Notes under the pieces: generated by a model
What the model saw: only the letters and a program-made list of their open reading frames with translations
Databases searched by the model: none
Told to the model about the DNA's origin: nothing
Origin: Paralithodes platypus
Taxonomy: Eukaryota > Arthropoda > Malacostraca > Decapoda > Lithodidae
Length of the DNA stretch: 64,000 nt
NCBI GenBank assembly: GCA_032716605.1
Contig: CM064519.1
Span: 20,500,148 to 20,564,147, forward strand
Reading direction: 5' to 3'
Made by a program: the position numbers and the translations under genes
In this document: in pieces, positions 35,691 to 47,204 of the stretch
Layout of the letters: the number at the start of each line of letters is the position of its first letter
Numbering within the stretch: position 1 is the stretch's first letter

Positions 35691-36708
35691 TGTGTTGTTT
35701 GTCGGAGAGATGGGGAGTGCTGATACGTGCTGCTCGTTTTTTTGTTGATAATAACTGCACACGTAAACTCTCTTTCAGGCAACTCTGGTCTGGTTATTTC
35801 TGAATTTAATTTTGATAATTTTTCTGTGAACTATCATAATAATAGAATCTATTATTATTTTGAAATGTTTCACTATACTACCGTAAGCTATAGTTTTATT
35901 TGATCATGTGTTGGTAATGTCGAAATATAATGGGAAACCTTCGATAACTACCAGTGACTTTCCAAAAAATATTGAAGACCTTAACAAAACAAAAAAAACG
36001 TATACACATGATTGCATTAAGTTAGTAATTCATATAAGAAATGTACTTTGGGACATACTTTTAGTCTTATATAATAGTATCTCTCTCGCTCTCGCTCTCT
36101 CTTTCTCTCTCTCTCCCCCACTGGTCTCATTAACTTCATTTTAAGGACCATTACTCCATTACAGATCTCAGTGTGGGCTCACTGTTCCACCCTTTTATAT
36201 CCACCCACCATTATTGATTATCATTTAATTCTACATCTTATTTTGTTTCTTCTATTTTTTCAGTCTCTGTTTTCGTTACAAATTATCGCTTCTGTAAATA
36301 ACCAGATTATTCGTTAGATACAGTATGCTACTGGATGTATTTAGTTGTTTTCCTTCAATAATGTGTTTGCCTTTTACTTGACATAATGTTGATGATGTTT
36401 TCATTATTGCATAATTTGTCATTATTTATGATTTAGACGTTATTTTGTTCTCTCTTTCTCATCATTTTTCTTATAATCTTCATGGCTTATGTACTAACAT
36501 TTCATGTTTCTATTAGTTTCTCCTTACTCTATTAGCAATAAAAGTAAACAAAATATTTTACCCACTTTACAACACACTAGGTCTACAACATGGCGGACCC
36601 GACATATAAGTTTGGTGATTGTAGTTCCCAGTTAAATAGTTAACATTAATTTTTATCATTCTCCAAACCCTACTGCATAGTTTTCAATGTATTTTCAATT
36701 GTATATTA
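35691..36708. other. AT-rich DNA without a gene
   Basis: Contains only a short TC tract near 36085-36118. No exon, RNA or repeat supported. Confidence 0.4.
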
Positions 36709-36714
36709 ATGCTC

Positions 36715-37281
36715 ATGATTATTGGATTAATTATTGCGATGGTAGGCGTTTCGAATATAATTATATCCAAAGATGTTATTCTCAACTTATATAATTCAGT
36801 GATTCGACCTCATGTAGATTACTGCGTTCAATTGTTGTCTCCTTACTATCAAAAGGATATGAACAAACTTGAAAGAGTACAGCGAAGTATAAAACCAAAT
36901 ATTCTCAGACTAGGAAATAAGCCATGATGAAGAACGTCGAAAATAATTATACCTTTTCAGCTTGACTAAGCACAGACTACGAGGGGATATCATTCAAGTA
37001 TTTAAGATAATTAAAGCTATCGACAATATGGATGCAAACAAATACTTCACATTCGATGATTCAAATTAAAAAGAGGGAATGGCTGTAAAATAATCCGTAA
37101 GCCCGTTCACTCCGATGCAAACAAACAATAAATAAATAAACCCTATTTTTCCACCGAGCAGTAAACTTACAGAAGGCCTGCCTAACAATATTGCAGGTTG
37201 CAGCACTCTTAAAACCATAACAAATCGCTTAGACACATATGCCATCCTTAACCCCCGACTGACTGTGTTTACAGATGAGTA
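36715..37281 (+). pseudogene. Decayed LINE-X relative, ORF2 C-terminal part
   Basis: An open part reads SKDVILNLYNSVIRPHVDYC and then YYQKDMNKLERVQRS, collinear with SKEVILTLYNSLVRPLLEYC and YYQKDINKLERVQRR of LINE-X. Later frame-shifted blocks encode the equivalents of LRGDIIQVFKIIKAIDNMDA and the end PRLTVFTDE. The divergence from both main copies is much larger than between those copies, so it is an older insertion. No TC flank is left. Confidence 0.88.
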
Positions 37282-37409
37282 ACAGGACATGACCACAGTA
37301 CCTCACTTGTTGGAATATAGTAAGATAGTAATAGTTTCTTGTTATTCTTTCGAGTACCATTTTTATGTGTGTGTGTGTATATATATCGTACCGTGTATAC
37401 ACCCCGGTA

Positions 37410-37720
37410 CTGTACAATTTTTCTAGTTTCCTCCCTAGACCTCCATCGTCTACAAATAAAACACCCCCAAGATAAATGTGTAAATTTTTCGATAGAAAAA
37501 TGTCCCAGCCGAAGGCCGGTAACTACTATAATACAGGCTCGCTATCGTTCGCCAGAAAAACAAATCGACACCTAAATTGTACAACAGATCTGAATATTGA
37601 CAAACAATGGGGCGAAAGATCTAAAAATCGCCAAACTAATGGGACGAACGCCTTAAAATATCAAAACTAATGAGACTAAACATGAGGGAGAAGCATGGCC
37701 AGAAAACAACCATCCCCCCC
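37410..37720 (-). mobile_element. TTAA-MITE, reverse orientation
   Basis: It opens 'ctagtttcctccctagacct', has 'gatagaaaaatgtcccagcc', 'caggctcgctatcgttcgcc' and the tandem 'aaactaatggg' words, and ends ACCATCCCCCCC then TTAA (37721-37724). That TTAA is also the left border of the palindrome that follows. Confidence 0.87.
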
Positions 37721-37724
37721 TTAA

Positions 37725-38072
37725 AGGTGGGGGCTCATGGGTTGAGGTAAACATGGAATGATAATCGCCAAGCTGTACATAATTATCTTGCAAAATGCAA
37801 TGGTACTGAAATATTATTAACAATGGTATAAGGATTTTGCGGATCGTCTATACCGGGCCTGTGACGTCATAGTGACGTCACACCAGTATCCTTATCCTAG
37901 ACTGGATGGTGGACTTATACTGGTGTGACGTCACAGGCCCGGTATAGACGATCCACAAAATCCTTTATACCATTGTTAATAATTATTTCAGTGCCATTGC
38001 ATTTTGCAAGATAATTATGTACAGCTTGGCGGTTATCATTCCATGTTTACCTCAAACCATGAGCCCCCACCT
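37725..38072. mobile_element. 348 bp palindromic foldback element with TTAA borders
   Basis: Arms of about 160 bp: left AGGTGGGGGCTCATGG onward, right ending CCATGAGCCCCCACCT, separated by a loop of about 26 bases (37890-37915). TTAA borders lie at 37721-37724 and 38073-38076. The palindromic octamer TGACGTCA occurs in both arms. The left arm carries an extra local duplication (about 12 bases, 'gtgacgtcat' doubled) absent from the right arm. No coding capacity. Arm similarity is high with few mismatches, so it is recent or maintained by conversion. Confidence 0.93.
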
Positions 38073-38076
38073 TTAA

Positions 38077-38379
38077 GTCAGATTAGGCGTTTCACTTAGA
38101 TGAGTCCTGAATACGGTTGGATCAAAACTGCTTGACTTAATCGTTTCAGGAATGGTTAGTTTAGTCAGATTAATAGCATCATTATATCAAATCAAGCTTT
38201 ACGTCAAATTATAATATCCTAACATAGTTTAACTTGTATATAATCTAAACACAACCTATCCAAACGGATATTAGCAACAAATTACACAATTTAAGTTCAT
38301 AGTCACTTTATAAAACCAAAAGCATAACCTATTATCAAACTTTTAACAACAGAACATGACATGGTATATTGCAAAAACT

Positions 38380-38412
<33 letters not shown>

Positions 38413-38475
38413 GTCCACCATTTCCCATTTTCACTCTCATCTTTAGTGTTATTTCCTGTCGTAATGCCTCCACTT

Positions 38476-38478
<3 letters not shown>
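38077..38478. other. AT-rich spacer
   Basis: Short TC and CA tracts at 38381-38411; otherwise nothing recognised. Confidence 0.4.

Positions 38479-38541
<63 letters not shown>
38479..38541. repeat. (TC)n microsatellite
   Basis: About 62 bases of TC. Confidence 0.97.
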
Positions 38542-38543
<2 letters not shown>

Positions 38544-38895
38544 AATTTAGCACCCTCACTCTCCGCCTCGTACAGTGATTCTCATTTCCTCTTTCCCTGC
38601 CACTCTCACAAACTCATGTATTCACCCATATATATTTTCATTCACAATTTCAAACATTACCTACCTAACCTACCTAATTTAACCCAAGCTCTATTTTATG
38701 AATAAGCTGTGGTTCATTGAAAGATAACTTTATTTAAAACCCTAATACATTCTCTCTACATCAACAGTATTTCATGCATTTTAGATTTAAGTTTGCTTTA
38801 GACATACGCACACGCTAACCCACGCCCTACCCGCACTCTCCCATATCACAGCTTCCGCCCTCAACCACTTAGTTATTCAAACATTATCAGGGATC
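38542..38895. other. No gene recognised
   Basis: Unassigned sequence. Confidence 0.35.
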
Positions 38896-38906
38896 ACACA
38901 CACACA

Positions 38907-38940
<34 letters not shown>

Positions 38941-38981
38941 GTCCTCCACCCATACAGATAACACCCCCCCCCCCCCCCCAT
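38896..38981. repeat. (CA)n, (TA)n and C-run
   Basis: Three simple tracts close together. Confidence 0.94.
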
Positions 38982-39393
38982 ACAGAGATCTCATGTGCTA
39001 ATGGCCCTGTCTTGACGTTGAGGATTCGAGTTCCATTCAATTCAATAGGTTTTTCGGCTATCCTGATGAAGAAGGATTGTACTGTGGTACCTCTCTAGCC
39101 AATTTACTCAATTAACAAATATTTAGTGTTAGCCTACACGTCATTCCACCAGTGCATCTGCATATGTATTGTAGTTGGAATTCAGGCACCATCTCAGTTG
39201 CCAAATATTGCCTGTGACCTCGTAGTTAATGTAGAGTAAGCATTAAACTCAAATTGTTCTGTACCTAGGTTAAGAAACTTTTTAGATTTTCAGCCTCAAG
39301 GCTGCAAGAATACAATATACCAATAACACACAAAACAAAATGATACACACACATTCAACAAAACTCATAAACAAACTCATATTCACTCCTAAA
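38982..39393. other. No gene; weak tRNA-like B box
   Basis: 'ggattcgagttcc' near 39020 resembles a B box but lacks a matching A box and stems. Confidence 0.25.
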
Positions 39394-39394
39394 G

Positions 39395-39417
39395 CACACA
39401 CACACACACACACACAC
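39395..39417. repeat. (CA)n microsatellite
   Basis: Short CA tract. Confidence 0.9.
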
Positions 39418-39559
39418 CATGAAGCATCAGCAGCAGTAGTAGTGAGGTGAGTGGTATATCTCCCACAGTTCGCTCCCATGAACCTACCCGCGCCAGTATT
39501 GACACTTCACAGTATTTACCTGGCCGTATACCTCAGGATTACTAGTTACTTACTCAGGT

Positions 39560-40090
39560 GCTGGGGGGTGGGGGTCAGAGGGTGCTGGGGGGAGGGATAT
39601 GGCTTAGGTGGTGCTGGGGGGATATGGTTTAGGGGGTGCTGGGGTGGGGATATGGTTTAGAGGGTGCTGGGGGTAGGAGTCACGGGGTGCTGGAGTGGGG
39701 ATATGGTTTATGGGTGCTGGGGTGGGGATATGGTTTAGGGGGTGCTGGGGGTAGGAGTCAGGGGGTGCTGGAGTGGGGATATGGTTTAGGGGTGCTGGGG
39801 GGAGGGTCAGGGGGTGCTGGGGTTGGGTATATGGTTTAAATGTCTTGGTGGTGTAATGGTTAGATTGTTTAAAATTCTGTGTGTGATAACCCAGGTTCAA
39901 ATCCCGGTGGATCACATATATGCTTTCATTAATTTCATTGGAGGTGTTTGGTGTTGGGGTGAAATTAATACAAAATAGATTAGGGTGTGCTGAGGGTAGG
40001 AGTCAGGGGGTGCTGGGGTGGGGCTATGGTTTAGGGGGTGCTGGGGGAGATGGTCAGGGGGTGCTGAGGTAAGGGTGAAGGGGTAGTTGG
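39560..40090. repeat. G-rich ~28 bp degenerate array
   Basis: Units such as 'ggtgctggggtggggatatg' with 'gtttaggg' and variants with GTAGGAGTCAGG. Interrupted at about 39839-39980 by a tRNA-like sequence, after which the array continues. Confidence 0.93.
39839..39915 (+). other. tRNA-derived insertion (SINE head) inside array
   Basis: An A-box-like 'tggtgtaatggttagat' and a B box GGTTCAAATCC (39895-39905) have tRNA-like spacing. The T-arm 'ccaggttcaaatcccgg' is close to perfect. Acceptor arms do not pair well, so it is not a functional tRNA. The following ~65 bases interrupt the G-rich array, consistent with a short SINE insertion. Confidence 0.5.
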
Positions 40091-40590
40091 AGTGAGAGGG
40101 AGTGGGGGAGGGGGATTTTTGGGTGAGCGTTATGTAGGGTGAGGGCGACTTGAGGCGAGGTGGTAGGTTCAGGGGTAAAAGGGGGAAGGCTCTGGTTGTG
40201 CTGGGCAGAAGGTCAAAAGGAGTACGTTAAGGGAGGATTTTAAGAGGTTTCACTTATTTAGTTTGGGTGATTATGCGAAGTTTCATCCCATTCAAGTGTC
40301 TTTTTATAATATATCTTTATTATTGTTTTATCTTATTCTTTATTATAATCTTAATTTATAACCATTCAACCATATTTCCCCCATGCAAGAATGCATAAAT
40401 ACTGAAGAAAATAAGTGACAGAAGAAGAGGCGAACACTGAACAAAAACTAAGGGAGATTCTGACGCACTGTTCGATAAATTTAATATTTATAACTCATTA
40501 TAATGAGGGTTCTTGACCAATTAGGCAAGGGGGGATCAAGGGTATAGTTAATTGGCAAGGAAAGAAAGATGGATGAACAGGATACTGGGG
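40091..40590. other. G-rich then AT-rich spacer
   Basis: No feature recognised. Confidence 0.4.
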
Positions 40591-41262
40591 AGTGATATGT
40601 GAAGGAGCGGGGAAGGAATGAAGGAAAATTGGATGTGATATGTGAAGGAGGAGGAAAGGAATGAAGGAAGATTGGATGTGATATGTGAAGGAGGAGGGAA
40701 TGAATGAAGGAAGATTGAATGTGATATGTGAAGAAGGAGGGAAGGAATGAAGGAAGATTGGATGTGATATGTGAAGGAGGAGGGAAGGAATGAAGGAAGA
40801 TTGGATGTGAGATGTGAAGGAGGGGGGAAGGAATGAAGGAAGATTGGATGTGATATGTGAAGGAGGAGGGAAGGAATGAAGGAAGATTGGATGTGATATG
40901 TGAAGGAGGAGGGAAGGAATGAAGGAAGATTGGATGTGATATATGAAGGAGGGGGGAAGGAATGAAGGAAGATTGGATGTGATATGTGAAGGAGGGGGGA
41001 AGGAATGAAGAAAGATTGGATGTGATATATGAAGGAGGAGGGAAGGAATGAAGGAAGATTGGATGTGAGATGTGAAGGAGGGGGGAAGGAATGAAGGAAG
41101 ATTGGATGTGATATATGAAGGAGGAGGGAAGGAATGAAGGAAGATTGGATGTGATATGTGAAGGAGGGGGGAAGGAATGAAGAAAGATTGGATGTGATAT
41201 GTGAAGGAGGAGGGAAGGAATGAAGGAAGATTGGATGTGATATATGAAGAAGAGGTGAAGAA
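40591..41262. repeat. 43 bp tandem array
   Basis: About 15 units containing 'gaaggaatgaaggaagattg' and 'gatgtgatatgtgaaggagg'. Variation is concentrated at GATATG/GAGATG/GATATA and GGGGGG/GGAGGG positions. Confidence 0.96.
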
Positions 41263-41830
41263 AACAAAGGAAGGATGATTGGGAGTGATATGTGAGGGAG
41301 AAATGGAGGGAAGGAAGGAAGAATGGTTGATTGGGGGGGATTGGAAGGAAGGATGATTGGGAGTGATCTGTAAGGGAGGGAGGGATGGTTGGGAGTGATC
41401 TATGAGGAAGGGATGGTGGGAAGTAAGACATTATGATTGGGAGTCGTCTGTACGGGAGAGATGGAAGGAAGGAATAAAGGAAAGATGATTGGGAGTGTTG
41501 TGTACGGGAAAGATGGAAGGAAGGAAGGAAGGAAGGAAGGAAGGCAGGAAGGTAAGACGGAAGGATGATTGGGAGTGTTATGTACGGGAAGGAAGGAAAG
41601 ATGATTGATTGTGATATGTACGGGAAGGAAGGAAGGAAGGAAGGAAGAAAAGATGATTGGGAGTGTTATGTACGGGAAAAAATGAAGGAAGGAATAACGG
41701 AAGGAAGGAATTAAAGATGATTGGTTGTGTTATGTACGGGAAAGAAGGAAAGAAGGAAGGAAAGATGATTGGGAGTGGTATGTAAATGAGAGATGGAGGG
41801 AAAGAAAGAAGGAAGGAAGAATGAACGATG
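41263..41830. repeat. Degenerate GGAA-rich array
   Basis: Longer irregular units such as 'agatgattgggagtgttatg' followed by 'tacggga' and (GGAA)n, apparently an older relative of the adjacent 43 bp array. A duplicated 'cgatgtatcatgggaattac' lies at 41825-41900. Confidence 0.9.
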
Positions 41831-41991
41831 TATCATGGGAATTACAGTATATATGAGAGAGAGAATGAACGATGTATCATGGGAATTACAGTATATGTGA
41901 GAGAGAGAGAATAAATACCGAAACGGATGAAAGTATGAATAAGTAAGACTGACAATTAAAGTACAGACAACAAAAGGAAGGAAGGGGAATA

Positions 41992-42424
41992 CACTCACCA
42001 ACTCTCTGCAATCTCTCTCTCCGCCGCAATGTTGCATCTCTCTCGCTATTCTATCGCTACTATAATAATCAGTGTTCCTCAGAGCTTTCCCAGTGTATAC
42101 CACCTCCTTTACGTAGGGCACGTGGTACCCGCCTGGCAACTCAATCCCACCCCTACTCTGTGCAACTCTCCAACCCGAGAATGAAACGTTACTCTCAAAC
42201 TCTCTTCTACTCAACAGCTGAGCTCTGGAACTCTCTCCCAGCATCAGTCTTTTCCTCTTCCTATGACTTAAATTGCTTCAAACTCCGTGTGTCCAGGCAT
42301 TTTGGCTCGAACGTCCCTTGATTTTGGCCCTGTCACTCTTTCAACTATGGGGGAGGCACTCGCTATAGGCAGTTCTGAGTTTTGCCTCCCTCAATCACAT
42401 AGAAAAAAAAAAAAAAAAAAAAAA
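41992..42424 (+). mobile_element. LINE-Y 3' end with poly-A tail
   Basis: Matches the terminal ~430 bases of the minus-strand LINE-Y: 'cactcaccaactctctgcaa', 'tcagtgttcctcagagct', 'acgtagggcacgtggtaccc', 'tggaactctctccca', the UTR block 'gggggaggcactcgctatag' and a 22-base A-run at 42403-42424. It is strongly 5'-truncated and holds only the last codons of ORF2. Confidence 0.92.
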
Positions 42425-42489
42425 TGAAAGTGCGCATAGATTACCAATGACATAACAGAGAGTATCAAAACACAAAGGACACAAAGGAC

Positions 42490-42492
<3 letters not shown>

Positions 42493-42574
<82 letters not shown>
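42493..42574. repeat. (GA)n microsatellite
   Basis: About 80 bases of uninterrupted GA. Confidence 0.98.
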
Positions 42575-42577
<3 letters not shown>

Positions 42578-42796
42578 AAAACAAAAATGAGGGGGGAGGT
42601 ATTAACTTATCCATTTCCATGATAAAAGCCACTCAGCGTGTTAATGGAGGGATAACATTTTATAGCCCAACACACAGCATATATTGTTTTACATAATTAC
42701 TCCCAGGTAAAAACAAAAAACACAATAATAATGTTTTGAAGATACTCTTTTTCATTATGAATGGGTGAAAAAAAAATCTCTCTTAAATAATCTCCA
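42575..42796. other. Spacer
   Basis: Nothing recognised. Confidence 0.4.
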
Positions 42797-43189
<393 letters not shown>

Positions 43190-43285
43190 CCCTTTTTAAT
43201 ACCCCAGAACCATCTTAAGCTGCACAACATTGTTTAAATATAGCTATAATATATAAAGACATCGCCGGTAGAGAGGGGTTAAAAT
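43190..43285. mobile_element. FB1 foldback element, short derivative
   Basis: Bounded by 'ttaaccctttttaatacc' and 'catcgccggtagagaggggt' with 'ttaaaa'. The middle is deleted relative to other FB1 copies. Confidence 0.5.
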
Positions 43286-43614
43286 ACGTAGAGACCAAGA
43301 CAATTATTTCGCTTCGCTGAGCCGCTAATGGACAAAATAACTTTAAAAACGACGTTACCCTGAGAAATGAGTGCTAATCCGTGTAATCTCTGTAAACAAC
43401 GTTCATTCCCACACTATTCGTTCGGTATCAGGCGTTGCGGAGGGACAGAATTGTTTAAGAATACAACCCCAGGTATTTTCGGCTAATTAGGTTTAGTAGG
43501 CCCAGGCTAGGTTAGATTAAGTTTGATCTGGATAGCTTTATTAGGCTTAAACACGAACAATGTACTCGTAAATGTGCATAGTTTGTGTTTTTACCGATAA
43601 ACACACCGTGGCTT

Positions 43615-43615
<1 letters not shown>
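43286..43615. other. No gene recognised
   Basis: Unassigned sequence. Confidence 0.35.

Positions 43616-43688
<73 letters not shown>
43616..43688. repeat. (GT)n microsatellite
   Basis: About 73 bases of GT. Confidence 0.98.
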
Positions 43689-43694
<6 letters not shown>

Positions 43695-43877
43695 TTACAT
43701 GATGCATATTTTTTATTATGTTCAATTTCCTTTATCCCTGTATTCTCTCTCTCCCTCTCTCTCATCATTTTAACTATCATTGTCCGATTTCCCTCTCCCC
43801 ATTATCTTCCATTTATTACCCATTTGTGCTCTTTCATTTTCTCCTTCACTGCCAGTCCCATTCCACTGATATAAAGG

Positions 43878-43880
<3 letters not shown>

Positions 43881-43937
<57 letters not shown>
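43881..43937. repeat. (TC)n microsatellite
   Basis: About 57 bases of TC. Confidence 0.98.
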
Positions 43938-43940
<3 letters not shown>

Positions 43941-44029
43941 CACCTACCTGTGTTTTTCGGCCACTCTCACTCTCATAGATGCCGTAATGTATGAATATGT
44001 GAAAGTTAAGAGAACAAAAGTTATCTCGC

Positions 44030-44244
44030 TATAGTCTATTCGCTGTAAGTAGGCTAGAAATTAGGACCTCTATCCTCTGTAACTCAAAAATGGCTACAGC
44101 AATTTGGCTGTAAATTTCCACATCTATTCCTTGCCTGACTCTTTCCAAATGGTATAAATAGTATCTCGATTACTCTAGCCGTGTTTTAGTTACAGAGGTT
44201 AGAGGTCATTATTTCTCTCGCCTATTTCCAGCGAATAGACTATA
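44030..44244. mobile_element. MITE-A, complete
   Basis: 215 bp bounded by TATA. The left end is 'tatagtctattcgctgtaag', the right complement 'tatagtctattcgctggaaa', and both continue through 'aggtcctctatcctctgtaa'-like sequence. Same length and internal words ('ctgtaaatttccacatctat') as 14561 and 46690. Confidence 0.9.
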
Positions 44245-44490
44245 GTACACGTGTAAAGTTGCTCGCATACAAGATTATACAAGCTACACACAAGCTTGCC
44301 TCTAAGGTTATAAATAGTTCCCCAGTAGGGCAGGTGAAGGCATACAGTAGGTAGATAATACTCTGTACACTTTGTATGGAATGTATTGTACTAAAGATCA
44401 TATAGTAATAGAGATCGTCCAACCTTTGCCATCTTGGTGCCCATGGAAATATTGGTATTTTCCTCTTTGCACTCCAATATCTACATACCC

Positions 44491-44492
<2 letters not shown>

Positions 44493-44532
<40 letters not shown>

Positions 44533-44557
44533 TTCCTCCACGACCTTACTCTTATTA

Positions 44558-44592
<35 letters not shown>
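44493..44592. repeat. (TATC)n and (TC)n tracts
   Basis: About ten TATC units followed after 30 bases by a TC tract. Confidence 0.96.
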
Positions 44593-44597
<5 letters not shown>

Positions 44598-44723
44598 TAC
44601 TCTCACTCTCTCCCCCACCGTCCGTCCACAATGAAGGAAGCCCGGTAATGCACTGATAATGGCACACCGAGAAAAACGGTGATGGGGGGGGGGGGATGTG
44701 TAGCAGGAGGGATTCTTTGATTT

Positions 44724-44861
<138 letters not shown>

Positions 44862-44936
44862 AGACTGACTGAGAGTGTGCGTGTGTGTGTGTGTGTGTGA
44901 TATAGATAGATAGATATATAACACGACCTAAGACAA

Positions 44937-45135
44937 ACAAAGCCACACACATAACATTTATTACTATAACCATCAACAAAGCCACACACATAACATTTAT
45001 TACTATAACCATCAACAAAGCCACACACATAACATTTATTACTATAACCATCAACAAAGCCACACACATAACATTTATTACTATAACCATCAACAAAGCC
45101 ACACACATAACATTTATTACTATAACCATCAACAA
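44937..45135. repeat. 39 bp tandem array, five near-identical copies
   Basis: Units contain 'aaagccacacacataacatt' and 'tattactataaccatcaac'. Copies are essentially identical, so amplification is recent. Confidence 0.97.
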
Positions 45136-45257
45136 CTAATTCTAAATTCCTTCTTCCCCAGGTGTGACGTCAACAACAATAACAACAACAACTCAGTGTT
45201 TGTGGAAGTACAGAGGAATATTATGCTGCACTCCCATCCCAACATAATATTGAAGCT

Positions 45258-45330
45258 ATTTTATTATTTGTTTATGTGGATGAGGGAGACAAAAGGCAGA
45301 ACTGCCTGTGACGAGTGCCTCCCGCCAAAC
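45258..45330 (-). mobile_element. LINE-Y-related 3' UTR fragment
   Basis: The plus strand reads 'tgtggatgagggagacaaaa', 'ggcagaactgcctgtgacga' and 'gtgcctcccgcc', the reverse complement of the fragment at 21836-21965. Confidence 0.75.
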
Positions 45331-46080
45331 AGTGTTAAGTCTAACAACAATTAACGAGTTTCGGGATGTAAGGAATTACAAGCTGTAGATATCCATATTT
45401 AATAGAACTAAAATTCCAGTACGTTCTTAGTAGGAAGATAAGTACACTCTAAGACATTAATCCTTGCCCAAAATTAACCCTAGATCAGTAAAATGCACCT
45501 CTGGCATGTAAATATTAGGCAAATAATTAATGATTAGATCCAATTCAGTTCGGGATAGCTTCAAAAACTTAAGGCCACATTCATGTCCTACAGTAAAGTG
45601 CACACACAATTAAACTGAATTGAACATAATCATCACCCATCACATACCTACCAGTATAGTGTGTTGTATTATTAATAATTAATATCGATGTCTACTGCTT
45701 CAACGTTCTTAAATCCATTACCCTGGCCGGATAATACCTCGACCTTTATAAAAGTGCATTTCATTCCGTCAACTTGGAACAAATATGGAATGTAATTTGT
45801 ATATGCCACAAAACCAACAGACAGGTTAATACAAAAATGAAAATATTTACCAAGTAAACACACAATTATAATGTGCTATGTGTCAGCCGTGTGAAAAATA
45901 TAATACGTTTGCCTGTTAGTGACAGAAGGGCTTGCAAACATATCTCATACGCTCATACGGTGATACAAAAACAAAGTGGGTGTTTTCCAAAGTTTACATT
46001 AGCCTACATACAGATATTTCCCAGAAAATGAGAACAATAAACCTTCCGTCATAACAAAAGCCAGCGACACAACAAGTCTT
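45331..46080. other. AT-rich DNA without a gene
   Basis: Nothing supported. Confidence 0.4.
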
Positions 46081-46084
46081 ATAA

Positions 46085-46630
46085 GCCTTCCAGTGCGAGG
46101 ATGCCTTTTTATAGATTCCGGTTATCTTACGACGATTGTATGCTGTTTAAGGGGAGATATCCACTTGAGGGATTTTTTTCTTGACCCCTTTCTTCCTCAT
46201 GTTTAGCCCCATTGCTTTTGAGATTTTAACCACGTTCGCCCCATTATTTTGACGATTTTAAGAACTTTCGACCAATTTCTGTCAATTTTAAGACCTTTCG
46301 TGCCATTTAGGTGTCGATTTTATCCTGGCGAGCGATAGCGAGCCTGTAATATAAGAGGAACCGGCTTTCAGCCGGGACATTTTTCTACCGAAAAATTTAC
46401 AAATTTATCTTGAAAGAGGGTCAAGGGGGTGAAATTTTAAGATTGCTGGAGGAGTAGAAAACAAACTAAAAACCTCTCCTTAACAAGGACCTACGAAAGT
46501 CATAGGGCGAACAGATATACATTTGACCGCTTTCATTCTTTGAGGTCCTTCTTAATTAAGTTGAAAATTACTATCGAATTTCACCTAGAGTAATAATCAA
46601 AGTTACTCCATCCTACTGAAAGGGTTAAAT
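46085..46630. mobile_element. FB1 foldback element split by a TTAA-MITE
   Basis: The left piece (46085-46150) ends 'gacgattgtatgctgtttaa' and the right piece resumes at 46480 with 'ttaacaaggacctacg'. Removing the MITE and one TTAA gives tgctgtTTAAcaaggacct, which aligns to 'tgcagtttaagaaggatct' in the intact FB1 at 58037. It ends 'actgaaagggttaaat'. Confidence 0.85.
46151..46479 (+). mobile_element. TTAA-MITE nested in FB1, reference copy
   Basis: 329 bp, between TTAA at 46147-46150 and TTAA at 46480-46483. The left end is GGGGAGATATCC and the right end AACCTCTCC, giving a short terminal inverted repeat GGGGAGAT/(A)CCTCTCC. Contains four tandem ~31 bp units, 'ctggcgagcgatagcgagcc' and 'tttctaccgaaaaatttaca'. 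The interrupted host repeat fixes its ends unambiguously. Confidence 0.93.
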
Positions 46631-46689
46631 AATTGGTCAGACAACTCAACACCATAAGGCCATATTGGTGATTATGACACATGACACAG

Positions 46690-46894
46690 TATACCATGTC
46701 CAAATAGGTAGGCCAGGAACCCTAACCTCTATAACTCATGAAGGGGTGGAGCAAATGGGCTGTAAATTTCCACACCTATTCCCAAGCTGATCCTTCGCAA
46801 ATGGTAGAAATATTAGCTCGGTTTCTAAAGTCGTTTATAAGTTAAAGAGGGTATTATTCAAGAGTTTTGGTCTACTTATTTGGAACAGGGTATA
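46690..46894. mobile_element. MITE-A, right terminus amplified
   Basis: Left end 'tataccatgtccaaataggt', right end 'acttatttggaacagggtat' then 'a', with 'ctgtaaatttccacacctat' inside, as in the other MITE-A copies. The right terminal inverted repeat is the first unit of the following array. Confidence 0.88.
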
Positions 46895-47204
46895 GTTTTG
46901 GTCTACTTATTTGGAACAGGGTATAGTTTTGGTCTACTTATTTGGAACAGGGTATAGTTTTGGTCTACTTATTTGGAACAGGGTATAGTTTTGGTCTACT
47001 TATTTGGAACAGGGTATAGTTTTGGTCTACTTATTTGGAACAGGGTATAGTTTTGGTCTACTTATTTGGAACAGGGTATAGTTTTGGTCTACTTATTTGG
47101 AACAGGGTATAGTTTTGGTCTACTTATTTGGAACAGGGTATAGTTTTGGTCTACTTATTTGGAACAGGGTATAGTTTTGGTCTACTTATTTGGAACAGGG
47201 TATA
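46864..47204. repeat. 31 bp satellite made of a MITE terminus, 11 copies
   Basis: Each unit contains 'ttttggtctacttatttgga' and 'acagggtatag'. The copies look identical throughout. The unit equals the outer 31 bases of the right terminal inverted repeat of the adjacent MITE-A. Confidence 0.97.

Noticed and set aside
34952..35782. Minus-strand frames of 238-276 codons with Cys-Ile-Cys-Cys repeats
   Set aside because: Read-through of the AATACAACAGC array in three frames at once.
37780..37990. Palindrome as a microRNA hairpin
   Set aside because: The arms are far too long and perfect for a miRNA precursor; the TTAA borders indicate a foldback element.
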